Positions 33,267 to 40,915 of a stretch of 40,915 bases of DNA are shown one piece after another. The notes below the pieces were generated by a model. That model made no database searches and had not been told where the DNA came from. It saw only the letters and a program-made list of their open reading frames with translations. Position 1 is the stretch's first letter, and every line of letters begins with the position of its first letter. Origin of the DNA: Eubacteriales bacterium (GTDB lineage Bacteria; Bacillota; Clostridia; Saccharofermentanales; DTU023); NCBI GenBank assembly GCA_030532065.1, contig JAUNLW010000011.1:1-40915 (forward strand), written 5' to 3'. Made by a program: the position numbers and the translations under genes.

Positions 33267-34427
33267 ATGATGCGTAAGCGTACAAAGCGGCAGCTAGCTT
33301 GTTTGCTCCTCGTGGCCTGGGCTTTACTGGCTTCGTTTTCAAGTGATCTGTGGGCCGAAGGTCTTTTAGGTATGCGCTCCCCTGACGATGTTATGCGGGG
33401 ACAAAGCTTTAGAATAACCGTGACGGCGCCCGGCCTGGAAGCCGGTGTGGCGGCAGTAGAAGCCAGCTTGCAATATGACAGCGCCAATTTCCAATTCGTT
33501 AAGGCTAATTCTGTTTTCCTGGGTACTCCTGGTAGCCAGGTAGCTTCTCCTAATACCGGCATTTTCGAACTGCAAGATAATCTGGGACAAGTGCGTCTTC
33601 TGGCCGGTGGAGTTTCCTATGTACCAGTAGATCGCGTAATTGCTGAATTGGAGTTTATTGCTAAGGCAGATGCCAATATAGGGCCTGCCTCTTTCCAGTT
33701 CAGTCAGGGCTCTTTTGTAAGCCCCCCAGCAGGTGACAAAATCACCGCCACTATGGATAAGCTCAATTTACAGATTATTGACGCAGTAACTGAACCGGTA
33801 TCAGATACCCCCCTGGAACCGATTCCGCCAACAGCTCCTCCGACCAGCCCTGGTATCGACGTACCCTACGATCCAGCTAATCAGATTGGACCGGTAGGAG
33901 ACAGTGGCGATGACAGCTCTTACGCTATCGGAGCGCCTAATTCTGAAACGCGTCCCACAGAAACTACCAGCCCGCCGAGCAAGCCTACCATGCCTGAGCC
34001 AAAGAGCACAGTACCGCCTCAACCCAGAGAGACGGAGTCTCCCTTGCGCTCGATTACAGGGGAGTTGCTCTATGTGCCTGCCGACGGACTGCCCGTAAGT
34101 GTGATCCCCGCCGGTTTCCGAGGCGATACTGAGTCTATTTCTGACGTATTTGTGCCTTGCGCCAAAGGGCAAAGCTCCTCTGGTGAAATCACGATTTATT
34201 ATCTTACTAACCAAAGCAAAGCCTCCTTCTATACTTATGATCGATCCATCGATCGCTTTAAGCCCTATCAGGCGGAGACAGAAGAAACTAAAGCCGCGAA
34301 TACGCAGTCACGCTTTTCTGCTAAATCTCAGCCAACCGAAGCTTGGAAAATCTTGCTCTGGTCATTGCTAAGCTTGTCAGCCTTGACGGTTCTGATCTAT
34401 ACTACCGCCAGAAATCTGCGAGGCTAA
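33267..34427 (+). CDS. Membrane-anchored cohesin-domain protein
   Basis: 386 residues from ATG 33267 (AGGAG nine bases before; TTG 33261 is too close). A signal peptide comes first (RKRTKRQLACLLLVAWALLASFSSDLWA). A cohesin-like domain covers about residues 30-175: MRGQSFRITVTAPGLEAGVAAVEASLQYDSANFQF (given in parts: GQSFRITVTAPG, VAAVEASLQYDSANFQFV), IFELQDNLGQVRLLAGG, VIAELEFIAKADANIGPASFQF. A long Pro/Thr/Ser-rich linker follows, about 190-260, then a small beta-rich region, and a membrane helix (WKILLWSLLSLSALTVLIYTT) with a short basic tail. There is no LPxTG. So one cohesin is displayed outside and held in the membrane, next to the gene of a dockerin-bearing hydrolase. Cohesin assignment is my reading of the pattern and should be tested by structure prediction. 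Confidence 0.75.
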   Translation: MMRKRTKRQLACLLLVAWALLASFSSDLWAEGLLGMRSPDDVMRGQSFRITVTAPGLEAGVAAVEASLQYDSANFQFVKANSVFLGTPGSQVASPNTGIFELQDNLGQVRLLAGGVSYVPVDRVIAELEFIAKADANIGPASFQFSQGSFVSPPAGDKITATMDKLNLQIIDAVTEPVSDTPLEPIPPTAPPTSPGIDVPYDPANQIGPVGDSGDDSSYAIGAPNSETRPTETTSPPSKPTMPEPKSTVPPQPRETESPLRSITGELLYVPADGLPVSVIPAGFRGDTESISDVFVPCAKGQSSSGEITIYYLTNQSKASFYTYDRSIDRFKPYQAETEETKAANTQSRFSAKSQPTEAWKILLWSLLSLSALTVLIYTTARNLRG

Positions 34428-34438
34428 ATTTAGACAAA

Positions 34439-34891
34439 ATGTTTGGCAAACAATCCTTTCAAGAGATCATCCGCTATCTGGTAGCTGGGGTGTTAACGAC
34501 CTTGGTCAATCTTTTGGTATTGAGCCTGCTCACCAATACTTTCGGCTTCGAATACAAGTACATCTTCAACACAATAGCGATCGTATGCGCAATTATCTTT
34601 GCTTTCTTTATTAATCGTTACTATGTTTTCCACTCTGACGGCCCCATCGGGCAGGAGTTCTTGAGCTTTTTCGGCTCGCGTATCCTGATTTCCCTAGTCT
34701 TTGATAATGGCTTTTACTGGCTCTTTTCCGACCTAATCGGTGTCAAAGGCATGGTGCCCGTCTTGCGCGTAGAATGGTCCAAGTTGATCGGCCAGGTCCT
34801 GGTGGTCATAGCCAATTATCTGGCAGGCAAATTCCTGGTCTTTCGTCACCACGGATCTAAAGACGGGGCACAGGCTACTGATAAAGATTAG
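34439..34891 (+). CDS. GtrA-family membrane protein
   Basis: 150 residues with four membrane helices: EIIRYLVAGVLTTLVNLLVLSLL, YIFNTIAIVCAIIFAFFINRYYVF, then two more around SRILISLVFDNGFYWLFSDLI and LIGQVLVVIANYLAGKFLVF (named in parts here). FFINRYYVF and NYLAGKFLVFR are the repeated GtrA signature. GtrA-type proteins are thought to move lipid-linked sugars across the membrane for cell-surface glycans. ATG 34439 lies 12 bases after the cohesin gene stop; the ribosome binding site is weak, so coupling to the cohesin gene is likely. The placement suggests a link to surface polymers. Confidence 0.8.
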   Translation: MFGKQSFQEIIRYLVAGVLTTLVNLLVLSLLTNTFGFEYKYIFNTIAIVCAIIFAFFINRYYVFHSDGPIGQEFLSFFGSRILISLVFDNGFYWLFSDLIGVKGMVPVLRVEWSKLIGQVLVVIANYLAGKFLVFRHHGSKDGAQATDKD

Positions 34892-34927
34892 CCATAAGCG
34901 GTTTTAGAAAGTGACAAAGCAAAGAGT

Positions 34928-36439
34928 ATGGATTACCAAGAAGCTTTAGAATACGTATTCTCAGCCAATAAATTGGGTATCAGACCAGGCCTGGAGCGAA
35001 TGCGCGCCATCATGTGGGCTATGGGTCAACCGCAGGAACGTTACCCCATAGTTCACATAGCCGGTACAAACGGCAAAGGCAGTATTGCCAGTTATCTGGC
35101 TCATATCGCCGCCGCGAGTGACTTCAAAGTAGGCTGGTATACTTCTCCTTACTTGGAAAATTTTACTGACCGCATCCGTATCTTGGACGGCAGGGCCGGT
35201 TTAGAGCGCTTCGAAAAGGATTTCCGCGATCCGGAGATCCAACCGGAAGTCTTCGCGGCGCTGGTCACGGAACTGCGCCAGGTTGTGGAAAAGCAGGGTA
35301 TCGAGCGTTTAGGCGTCTTTGAGCTAATAACCGCCGCCACTTATCTTTACTTTGCCCGCGAGCAAGTGGACATCGCCATTATTGAAGTGGGTATGGGTGG
35401 TCTTTATGACGCGACAAACGTTAACAGCACGGCCTTAACTACCGTGATTGGCGCCTTGGGCTTTGACCATATGGATCGACTGGGCCACAGTCTGCGTGAG
35501 ATCGCCCACCATAAAGCCGGTATTTTAAAAACCGGTGTACCTTTAATCCTCTACGATCCTCACAACGTGGCTTCCAGCAGGGAAGAAGGCGATCAGGTTA
35601 TGGCTGAGGTTATGCGGCATGCGGAAGAATTGTCGGTGCCAGTCACGCTGGTCCGTGATTCCGACTACCAGCAGTTGCCGGCCAAAAAAGGCCAACGTTT
35701 CCACTATCAAGGTGAGGACTACCAGATTCGCCTTCTGGGCGATTATCAATGCCATAACGCCTGCGTGGCAATTGAGGCCGCCAGATCTTTTGCTGGCGAA
35801 GCCGCTATCAAAGAAGGTCTGGAACGCGCCATCTGGCCCGGCCGCCTGGAAGTACTGCGCGACCAGCCTTTGATTCTGCTGGACGGTGCGCATAATCCCC
35901 AAGGCTGTGCCTCGCTTTGTCGTGAGCTGGACCTTTTATTGGGTGACCAGCCAGCCGTTTATCTCACGGCCATGATGCGGGGTAAAGATTATCCGCGTAT
36001 GCTGGACAGAGTTTTCGGCCAACGCAAAAATAAGATAGACAGCATCTACTGTACTCGCACCCCCTTGCCCAGCACTTTATCCGCTGGTGAAATAGCTGAG
36101 GCGGCAGCGACAAGCCTGGGATTGCCGAAAAACCATCCGCGAGTGTTAGCCTCGGACGGATCCGTACAAAACGCGCCTGAGGCTTTGACCAATGCTGTAG
36201 CTGTGTCACGCTGTTCCTTAGCTCAGAACGAGCGAGCATCAGTGCAGAGTCCGGTACAAGCTTACCTTGGACCAGAGCTTCCTATATACTATAGTGACGA
36301 TTATAAGCATGCAGGCCTGAGCGCCCTTAAAGCTGCGGAAGAGCGAAAGCTGCCGTTAGTGGTTTTCGGCTCGCTGTATTTGGTGGGCAATATCCGGCCT
36401 GTTATACGCCAGGCTTTAAAATCAGAAGAGAACAGTTAA
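34928..36439 (+). CDS. folC: Folylpolyglutamate synthase / dihydrofolate synthase
   Basis: FolC adds glutamate to folates. 503 residues, about 70 longer than usual. The P-loop IAGTNGKGSIASYL comes near residue 45, then YTSPYLENFTDRI, DIAIIEVGMGGLYDATNVN, IGALGFDHMDRLG, HHKAGILKTGVP, LLGDYQCHNACVAIEAAR, WPGRLEVL, LILLDGAHNPQGC and VVFGSLYLVGNIRPVI. The additional residues form a variable stretch before the last motif (SDGSVQNAPEALTNAV to GPELPIYYSDD). The start has only a weak AAAGAG before ATG. Folate supply links loosely to the glycine cleavage operon of this window, which is 10 kb away. Confidence 0.92.
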   Translation: MDYQEALEYVFSANKLGIRPGLERMRAIMWAMGQPQERYPIVHIAGTNGKGSIASYLAHIAAASDFKVGWYTSPYLENFTDRIRILDGRAGLERFEKDFRDPEIQPEVFAALVTELRQVVEKQGIERLGVFELITAATYLYFAREQVDIAIIEVGMGGLYDATNVNSTALTTVIGALGFDHMDRLGHSLREIAHHKAGILKTGVPLILYDPHNVASSREEGDQVMAEVMRHAEELSVPVTLVRDSDYQQLPAKKGQRFHYQGEDYQIRLLGDYQCHNACVAIEAARSFAGEAAIKEGLERAIWPGRLEVLRDQPLILLDGAHNPQGCASLCRELDLLLGDQPAVYLTAMMRGKDYPRMLDRVFGQRKNKIDSIYCTRTPLPSTLSAGEIAEAAATSLGLPKNHPRVLASDGSVQNAPEALTNAVAVSRCSLAQNERASVQSPVQAYLGPELPIYYSDDYKHAGLSALKAAEERKLPLVVFGSLYLVGNIRPVIRQALKSEENS

Positions 36440-36502
36440 TGAGTGTTTTGGCCGGAGCTAAGCTCCAGTCGGAATTTCAAGAAGCGTTGTAGGTGATAAA
36501 TA

Positions 36503-37249
36503 GTGAATTGGAAGATGCGCATAGATTATTTCTACCCACTGGAGGAAGAGAATTTGAGTCTCTTCGCTCCACCGGGAGAGGTCCGCTTAGCCGCCCAATC
36601 CTATAACGTGGCCCTGGCCCTCTATTTGGAGGGTAATGAGAGCCAAGCCTTAGCCCGGCTCAGGCAAATCAGCGATGACTATCCACTCTTTCCACAAGCC
36701 TCTCATCTCTACGGCGTATTACTGGCCGGTGAAGGAGATCTGGAGGCTGCCTATTACTATTTAGAACGAGTATCTCTCTTAGATATCGAGGATGAAGAAA
36801 GGGCACACCTGGAAGAGGAGCTGCGCCAGGCAAAAAGTGAAGCCATGCAATTGCGCCGTGACCGCCAAAGACAGGCCCAGCGCGAGAAAATGCTCACTCA
36901 TGTCAAGAGAGAAGTGGCGCGCGAAAGTATTTTATACAAGGTGAGCTCAGATGACGAGGACGAGGAGAGCAGCTCGGACCAGCAAAGCTCATCTATCTTA
37001 GAGGACCCAGAGGAGAAACATAAGACCATAATGACGGCGATCATTGCCGCTTCGGTCGCAGTTTTGATGCTCTTGCTCTTTTTCTTCCTCTGGCGGCCAG
37101 CCATCGTGCGTGAGCAAGAACGACGCATTGAGCAGGCAGCTAAACTGGATTGGCTAGAAACAGAGCTGCAGGAACGAGCCGCGACTTCGGAAGACCTGGC
37201 ACGTTTTTACGCCGACTACCAAGCCTGGCAGCTAGAGGACCAACCTTAA
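36503..37249 (+). CDS. TPR-containing membrane protein of unknown function
   Basis: 248 residues from GTG 36503 (AGGTGA seven bases before). Residues 30-95 read as two tetratricopeptide repeats: AAQSYNVALALYLEGNESQALARLRQI and SHLYGVLLAGEGDLEAAYYYLERV (each continued in part). A charged coiled coil (EEELRQAKSEAMQLRRDRQR), an acidic Ser-rich linker (SSDDEDEESSSDQQSSS), one membrane helix (MTAIIAASVAVLMLLLFFFLW) and an outside helical tail follow. So the TPR part is probably cytoplasmic. I do not recognise a family; it lies between folC and the threonine-synthase-like gene. Confidence 0.65.
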   Translation: MNWKMRIDYFYPLEEENLSLFAPPGEVRLAAQSYNVALALYLEGNESQALARLRQISDDYPLFPQASHLYGVLLAGEGDLEAAYYYLERVSLLDIEDEERAHLEEELRQAKSEAMQLRRDRQRQAQREKMLTHVKREVARESILYKVSSDDEDEESSSDQQSSSILEDPEEKHKTIMTAIIAASVAVLMLLLFFFLWRPAIVREQERRIEQAAKLDWLETELQERAATSEDLARFYADYQAWQLEDQP

Positions 37250-37371
37250 AACCTGAGTAAATTTAACGGCTCTTGAGCCTGGAAGAGTGGAGACCGGGCT
37301 CAGAGCAGATTTTATTGCCAGTCTAGAGGCTGACAGATATAGAGATAAGCTAAAGCAGAGAGGAGATTATT

Positions 37372-39018
37372 TTGCGTTACATTTCTACGCGATCTGCTGA
37401 ACACAGTTATAGTTTTCGTGAAGCCGCCTGTCTGGGGCGCTGCCCGCAAGGAGGCATTTTTGTACCTGAAGATCTGACCCCCCTGACAGACAAGTTCTGG
37501 GATAACCTGAGCGGCCTGGACTTTTGGGGCAAGATGGCCTGCTGTCTGTCTTATTTCGTTGAGGATATTCGCCCCTACAAAGCTGAGCTCTTAGTGCGCC
37601 AGGCTTACCCAGACGAAGTCTTTGGCAGCAATCCTTTGAAAGCGGGCTTGCTCAACCCCTATAAAGCAGGTGAGATGTTGGTCTTAGCTGATAGTGGACC
37701 AACCGGAAATCGCCGCGATTTTGCTAATGCCCTGGCCGCGGTTTTATATGAATCCTGGTTTGAAAAAGCAGACTGTCCTATCCTTTATGCCGGACCGGAT
37801 CTCAGTAGCGTGCTTTCTTTAGTGCAAAGCCTGCGTAAGTATCCTACTCTGGCCGGTGTCTATTTTGTAGACCGACGCCTGGATCAACAAAGTCTGGCCA
37901 GACTGGAAGCTTACTTGAGCCATAGCCAAGGCATGGGCTTTAAGCTGGACTCTGATCCGGATGCCGCTGCTGCCGCAATCTTGCGCGCTGTAACTGATTC
38001 CGAATTATCACGGCAGCTGAGTAGCGCAGGCATCAGGCTCTTGCCGGCCGACGGCAGCTCCGTAATTAGTTTAGTGACTAACTTAAGTCTCTTACTGACC
38101 GCGTTCTCCAGTCTGAAAGATAAAAATCTTTTAGATGAACCAGCTGGTCCGGATATTTGTTTGTCAGCCTGCGATTTAGATCTAGTCCTGGCAGCTCTCT
38201 ATCTAAAGAGCATGGGCATGCCTTTGGGTCAAATTGTTCTGGCGGAGAACAGTAATCGTATATACAGTGACTTCTTCCGCTCAGCGATCTTCAATCTCAA
38301 GCGCAACAACAAGCCCAGCCTGGCGCAAAATCTGGATCAGGCGCTCCATCCCTGCTTTGAAGCCCTGCTCTTTGAGCTATTAGGCCGTAGTTACGAAGAG
38401 GCAGAGGCCTCTTTCCGTGAGCTTTTGACTGACGGGCAATGTCAACTGGACCGCCAGTATCGTAGTGCCTGGGGTCAACATATCACAGCGATTTATTCGA
38501 ACGATAAGACTTTAGTTTCTCAATGCCGCAGCCTCTACGAAACCACAGACTACTTGCTAGATGCCGGTGCCTGCGCCTGTTTCGCGGCCAGAAAACTGCA
38601 ATTGCGCAACCGGCAGGAAGAAGACTATTTTGTGGTGGTATCTTCCGAGAATCCTCTCTGGACCTTGGACTTATGCGCGGAATCGCTTTTCAGTCGTTCT
38701 TTTAACCGCAGCAAAAATCTGGAAGATTTAGCCGAAGCCATGGTTGAAGAAAGTGGCATCGCTTATCCTCCTGACCTGAAATCCGGACTCATCCAACTTG
38801 AAGATGCAGCAAATCACGATACACGTATCTTCCAGGAATTAGATCCTAAATTTACCGGTGCTGACCTGGCCGATTTACTCTTTTATTTGAGTCGGCAGAT
38901 TGGCTCGGAAACTGCTGAGCTGGTTGCTGCCGATGACCACAAAGAACTGCTGGATGAAGTAGAAGCCTACAGTGTAGAGATTGAGGAACGAGATGAGGAA
39001 CGATATGAGGAAGAATAG
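37372..39018 (+). CDS. Threonine-synthase-like protein lacking the PLP lysine (probable pseudoenzyme)
   Basis: 548 residues from TTG 37372 (AGAGGAG seven bases before). It follows threonine synthase from the start: RYISTRSAEHSYSFREAACLG, PQGGIFVPEDL, KMACCLSYFVEDI. At the cofactor site the family has HGPTLAFKDFA; here it is SGPTGNRRDFA (108-118), so the lysine that binds PLP is Arg115. The phosphate-binding GNFGN loop is replaced by SACDLD, although the following YLKSMGMPLGQIVLAENSNRIYSDFFRSAIFNLKR still fits the family. The C-terminus has an acidic tail EERDEERYEEE. The reading frame is long, intact, in normal codon use and preceded by a good ribosome binding site, so it is not an ordinary pseudogene. 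It probably cannot make threonine; its role is unknown. It overlaps the start of the D,D-carboxypeptidase gene. Confidence 0.75.
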   Translation: MRYISTRSAEHSYSFREAACLGRCPQGGIFVPEDLTPLTDKFWDNLSGLDFWGKMACCLSYFVEDIRPYKAELLVRQAYPDEVFGSNPLKAGLLNPYKAGEMLVLADSGPTGNRRDFANALAAVLYESWFEKADCPILYAGPDLSSVLSLVQSLRKYPTLAGVYFVDRRLDQQSLARLEAYLSHSQGMGFKLDSDPDAAAAAILRAVTDSELSRQLSSAGIRLLPADGSSVISLVTNLSLLLTAFSSLKDKNLLDEPAGPDICLSACDLDLVLAALYLKSMGMPLGQIVLAENSNRIYSDFFRSAIFNLKRNNKPSLAQNLDQALHPCFEALLFELLGRSYEEAEASFRELLTDGQCQLDRQYRSAWGQHITAIYSNDKTLVSQCRSLYETTDYLLDAGACACFAARKLQLRNRQEEDYFVVVSSENPLWTLDLCAESLFSRSFNRSKNLEDLAEAMVEESGIAYPPDLKSGLIQLEDAANHDTRIFQELDPKFTGADLADLLFYLSRQIGSETAELVAADDHKELLDEVEAYSVEIEERDEERYEEE

Positions 39019-40597
39019 TCCTCAAAATAGGCACTCAGCCCTCAAACGCAGCCTGCCTATCTGCTGCCAACTGGCACCGGATAGCGGGGCACTCAATAAG
39101 CAAGTCCACCTCAAACGCAGCCTGCTGATCTGCTGCCTGTTGGCAAGCTTCTTACTTAGCGGCTGGCTGGGACCAGTAACTTTTGGGGGACAGGCACATA
39201 ATTCCCGCCAAATCCTGGCACAGCAACTCTTACCTCCACCCACTGCCGAAACGGCAGAAACTCCGCAAGATGAATTTACTGGTGAAACTCTGGGGGGTGA
39301 CCTGGAAGGCGAAAATCTGGAGGATGACCAGGAAGGTGAACCTCTGGAAGATTACCTGGAAGGCGAAAATCCTGATGAAGAAGCAAAACCCAGCGCTGAC
39401 TTACCTAAAGATTTCTCAGGGCTTCTTGAAGATGTGCCGCGGCCGGAGGATGCCTGGCCCACCCTGGAGGAAGTGGGAGCTTCTTCCTACATTGTTATCG
39501 ATGCCGATACCGGTGATGTCCTGCTGGACTATAACAGCACCGCTGAAGCCTACCCAGCCAGCATGACCAAAATCATGACGGCCCTGGTGGTTCTGGAACA
39601 TCCGGATTTTGCGCCGGACCGACCAGTCTATTTTAGCGAGCGTGCCTGCGCTATGCCCGCGGCAGAATCTGCGACTGCCGGTATGCAGCCGGGAGAAATA
39701 GCCCCGACCATATCCTGCCTCTATATGATGATGGTGCAGTCAGCTAACGAAATTGCCAATGCCCTGGCCGAAAACTATGGTGGCTCGATCGAAGGCTTTG
39801 TGGATCTCATGAACCAAAAAGCGGAGGAATTGGGCTGTGAGCATACTAATTTCTTGGATCCCTGTGGCTTCGGCTATGTAGACCATCACACTACAGCCCA
39901 GGATCTGGCCAAGATTACACGGTACGCCATGCAGTTGCCACTCTTCCAGTCCCTGGTATCCTGCAAATATTATTCCATGCCGCCAACAAATCTCCACCCC
40001 ATGTCGGCCTGGTCCAATCATTTCAATGGTAATTACCTGGTAGTCTTCCAAGACTCCGGTTACCAATCGCCCTGGCTGAAATCTATCGACGGTGTTAAGC
40101 GTGGTGATACCGATATTGCCGGTCATTGCCTGGCCTCAGCTGCCACTACCTATGATGGCAGACACATTATCGCCATACTTTTTGATGGCGTATTCTTAGG
40201 CCAGGCGCCCAACTATGTCGGCGTAATCGCCCTCTCTCGTACACTTCTGGAAGAAGGAGCTAAACGCATGGGAGCTCCGCGCCAAGAAAATGTCGTGCGC
40301 CAAGAAGACGCTTACTATGCCTGGCCCAGCATGCGCGATCCCTATCTAGCCGAACAGGTTGTAGAAGAAACCACTCAGGAAACCTTCGTGATCCCTACCT
40401 GGCCAGAACCCGCGGAAGCCGCCGTGGGCGAAGATGAGATCGTCGTCAACCGCTTGCAGCTCACTTTGCTAATCGCCTTCCTGGCCATCTTTATCTTCCT
40501 GGTACTTGTACTGACCTACCGCCTAATCGTAAAAAGACGCCAGGAAAAACTCCTACGCCATTACGACCACCTGCACGACCAGTTCCATAAGCGGTAG
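39005..40597 (+). CDS. D-alanyl-D-alanine carboxypeptidase (PBP5-like, S11 family)
   Basis: About 530 residues; starts at TTG 38981, ATG 38993 and ATG 39005 are all possible. The N-terminal signal region holds a 23-codon direct duplication (LKRSLPICC and LKRSLLICC). A very acidic repeat linker (GGDLEGENLEDD, QEGEPLEDYLEGEN) follows, then the S11 domain: SMTK (Ser186, Lys189), SAN (246-248), and a KTG position that reads KRG (365-367, DGVKRGDTDIAGH). It ends with a membrane helix (LTLLIAFLAIFIFLVLVLTY) and a basic tail, as for PBP5-type anchors but longer. It trims the terminal D-Ala from peptidoglycan stems. It overlaps the threonine-synthase-like gene. Confidence 0.85.
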   Translation: MRKNSPQNRHSALKRSLPICCQLAPDSGALNKQVHLKRSLLICCLLASFLLSGWLGPVTFGGQAHNSRQILAQQLLPPPTAETAETPQDEFTGETLGGDLEGENLEDDQEGEPLEDYLEGENPDEEAKPSADLPKDFSGLLEDVPRPEDAWPTLEEVGASSYIVIDADTGDVLLDYNSTAEAYPASMTKIMTALVVLEHPDFAPDRPVYFSERACAMPAAESATAGMQPGEIAPTISCLYMMMVQSANEIANALAENYGGSIEGFVDLMNQKAEELGCEHTNFLDPCGFGYVDHHTTAQDLAKITRYAMQLPLFQSLVSCKYYSMPPTNLHPMSAWSNHFNGNYLVVFQDSGYQSPWLKSIDGVKRGDTDIAGHCLASAATTYDGRHIIAILFDGVFLGQAPNYVGVIALSRTLLEEGAKRMGAPRQENVVRQEDAYYAWPSMRDPYLAEQVVEETTQETFVIPTWPEPAEAAVGEDEIVVNRLQLTLLIAFLAIFIFLVLVLTYRLIVKRRQEKLLRHYDHLHDQFHKR

Positions 40598-40669
40598 GTA
40601 GGGTAGATCCAGAGCTTCAAGATCCCTTGCTTACTCTCAAGTATCTTGATCTCTCGTCGCTTCTACCGC
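40591..40669 (+). terminator. Candidate long-stem terminator after the carboxypeptidase gene
   Basis: Outer stem GCGGTAG (40591-40597, overlapping the stop codon) pairs with CTACCGC (40663-40669), followed by ATTTTG. An inner stem TCAAGAT/ATCTTGA lies at 40617-40649. The large loop makes termination uncertain. Confidence 0.4.
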
Positions 40670-40788
40670 ATTTTGCTTCCTCGTCGATTATGCGGCATCT
40701 CACTTCCTCCTTTCTTATGCTAGTTGTAGGCATCGCCAGCGTGCTACGCAGGGCTGGCAGGTCCAGATAGATGCGAGATTCTGGAATA

Positions 40789-40915
40789 CCCGTAAAGTTT
40801 GCAGGTAATGGGTGATTGAGTTGGCCCTGAGCTAGCCTGAGCAAGCCTTGAAAATCCTACTTCTCGGATTCTACGTAAAATTTGCAAGTAATGGGTGGCG
40901 CCAACGGGGTAAAGC
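40789..40915. repeat. Two further copies of the left-end repeat family, running off the window
   Basis: Forward copies: CGTAAAGTTTGCAGG then TAATGGGTGA (ends 40815), and CGTAAAATTTGCAAG then TAATGGGTGG (ends 40898), 83 bp apart. The second continues GCGCCAACGGG, matching the outer part of reverse copies at 602-760 (read as GTGCCAACGG). So the element is a dispersed genomic repeat. Bases 40670-40788 hold no gene that I can support. Confidence 0.8.

Noticed and set aside
37372..39018. Ordinary catalytically active threonine synthase
   Set aside because: The PLP lysine and the phosphate loop are replaced, although the overall family match is clear.

Overview
The window looks like a chromosomal segment of a Gram-positive, probably anaerobic member of the Bacillota (class Clostridia). 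The evidence is an HrcA/CIRCE-controlled hrcA-grpE-dnaK-dnaJ-prmA cluster, a glycine cleavage P-protein split into two subunits, long-form HPF, PcrA, strong AGGAGG ribosome binding sites, a cohesin/dockerin pair and a cit operon. Cohesins and dockerins recall cellulolytic or gut/digester Clostridia (Oscillospiraceae/Saccharofermentans-like), but the genus is a guess. Base composition is moderate and even, except in the first 1.7 kb, which is AT-richer and almost gene-free.

Layout. 1-1700: a tRNA-Val(GAC) on the minus strand, then a large array of diverged ~29-bp repeats at ~72-83 bp period in two inverted halves, then 11-bp iteron-like tandem repeats, then the wreck of an AlbA/wHTH-type ATP-binding regulator. 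1768-4326: citDEF (citrate lyase) on the minus strand. 4530-5151: a DUF2089 protein with a small membrane protein. 5148-7453: dinB (Pol IV), divergent from an XRE repressor plus ImmA/IrrE-type metallopeptidase pair, with dyad-rich operator sequence between them. 7495-10461: a secreted M28 peptidase and an NfeD-SPFH membrane pair. 10609-13662: an AAA ATPase and an OLD-like TOPRIM (DUF4276-like) protein translationally coupled to hemW. 13794-20146: the heat-shock cluster. 20304-24707: gcvT-gcvH-gcvPA-gcvPB. 24820-26457: gap and hpf. 26569-30954: pcrA, a dGTPase-like HD protein and a YfbR-like HD nucleotidase. 31122-34891: a GH73 glucosaminidase ending in a dockerin, a membrane-anchored cohesin protein and a GtrA-like membrane protein. 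34928-40597: folC, a TPR membrane protein, a threonine-synthase-like protein that has lost its PLP lysine, and a D,D-carboxypeptidase. 40789-40915: the same repeat family as at the left end, running off the window.

How genes work together. Citrate lyase and glycine cleavage suggest amino/organic-acid fermentation. The dinB/XRE/ImmA arrangement looks like a DNA-damage switch based on proteolysis of a repressor rather than LexA. The dockerin hydrolase and the cohesin receptor encoded next to it look like a dedicated device for holding a peptidoglycan hydrolase at the cell surface.

The best candidates for something undescribed are the inverted repeat array (both window ends), the cohesin-dockerin peptidoglycan-hydrolase pair, the ATPase-TOPRIM pair, the dinB/XRE/ImmA switch, and the PLP-less threonine synthase paralogue. 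All functions are read from motifs by eye; no database search was run.
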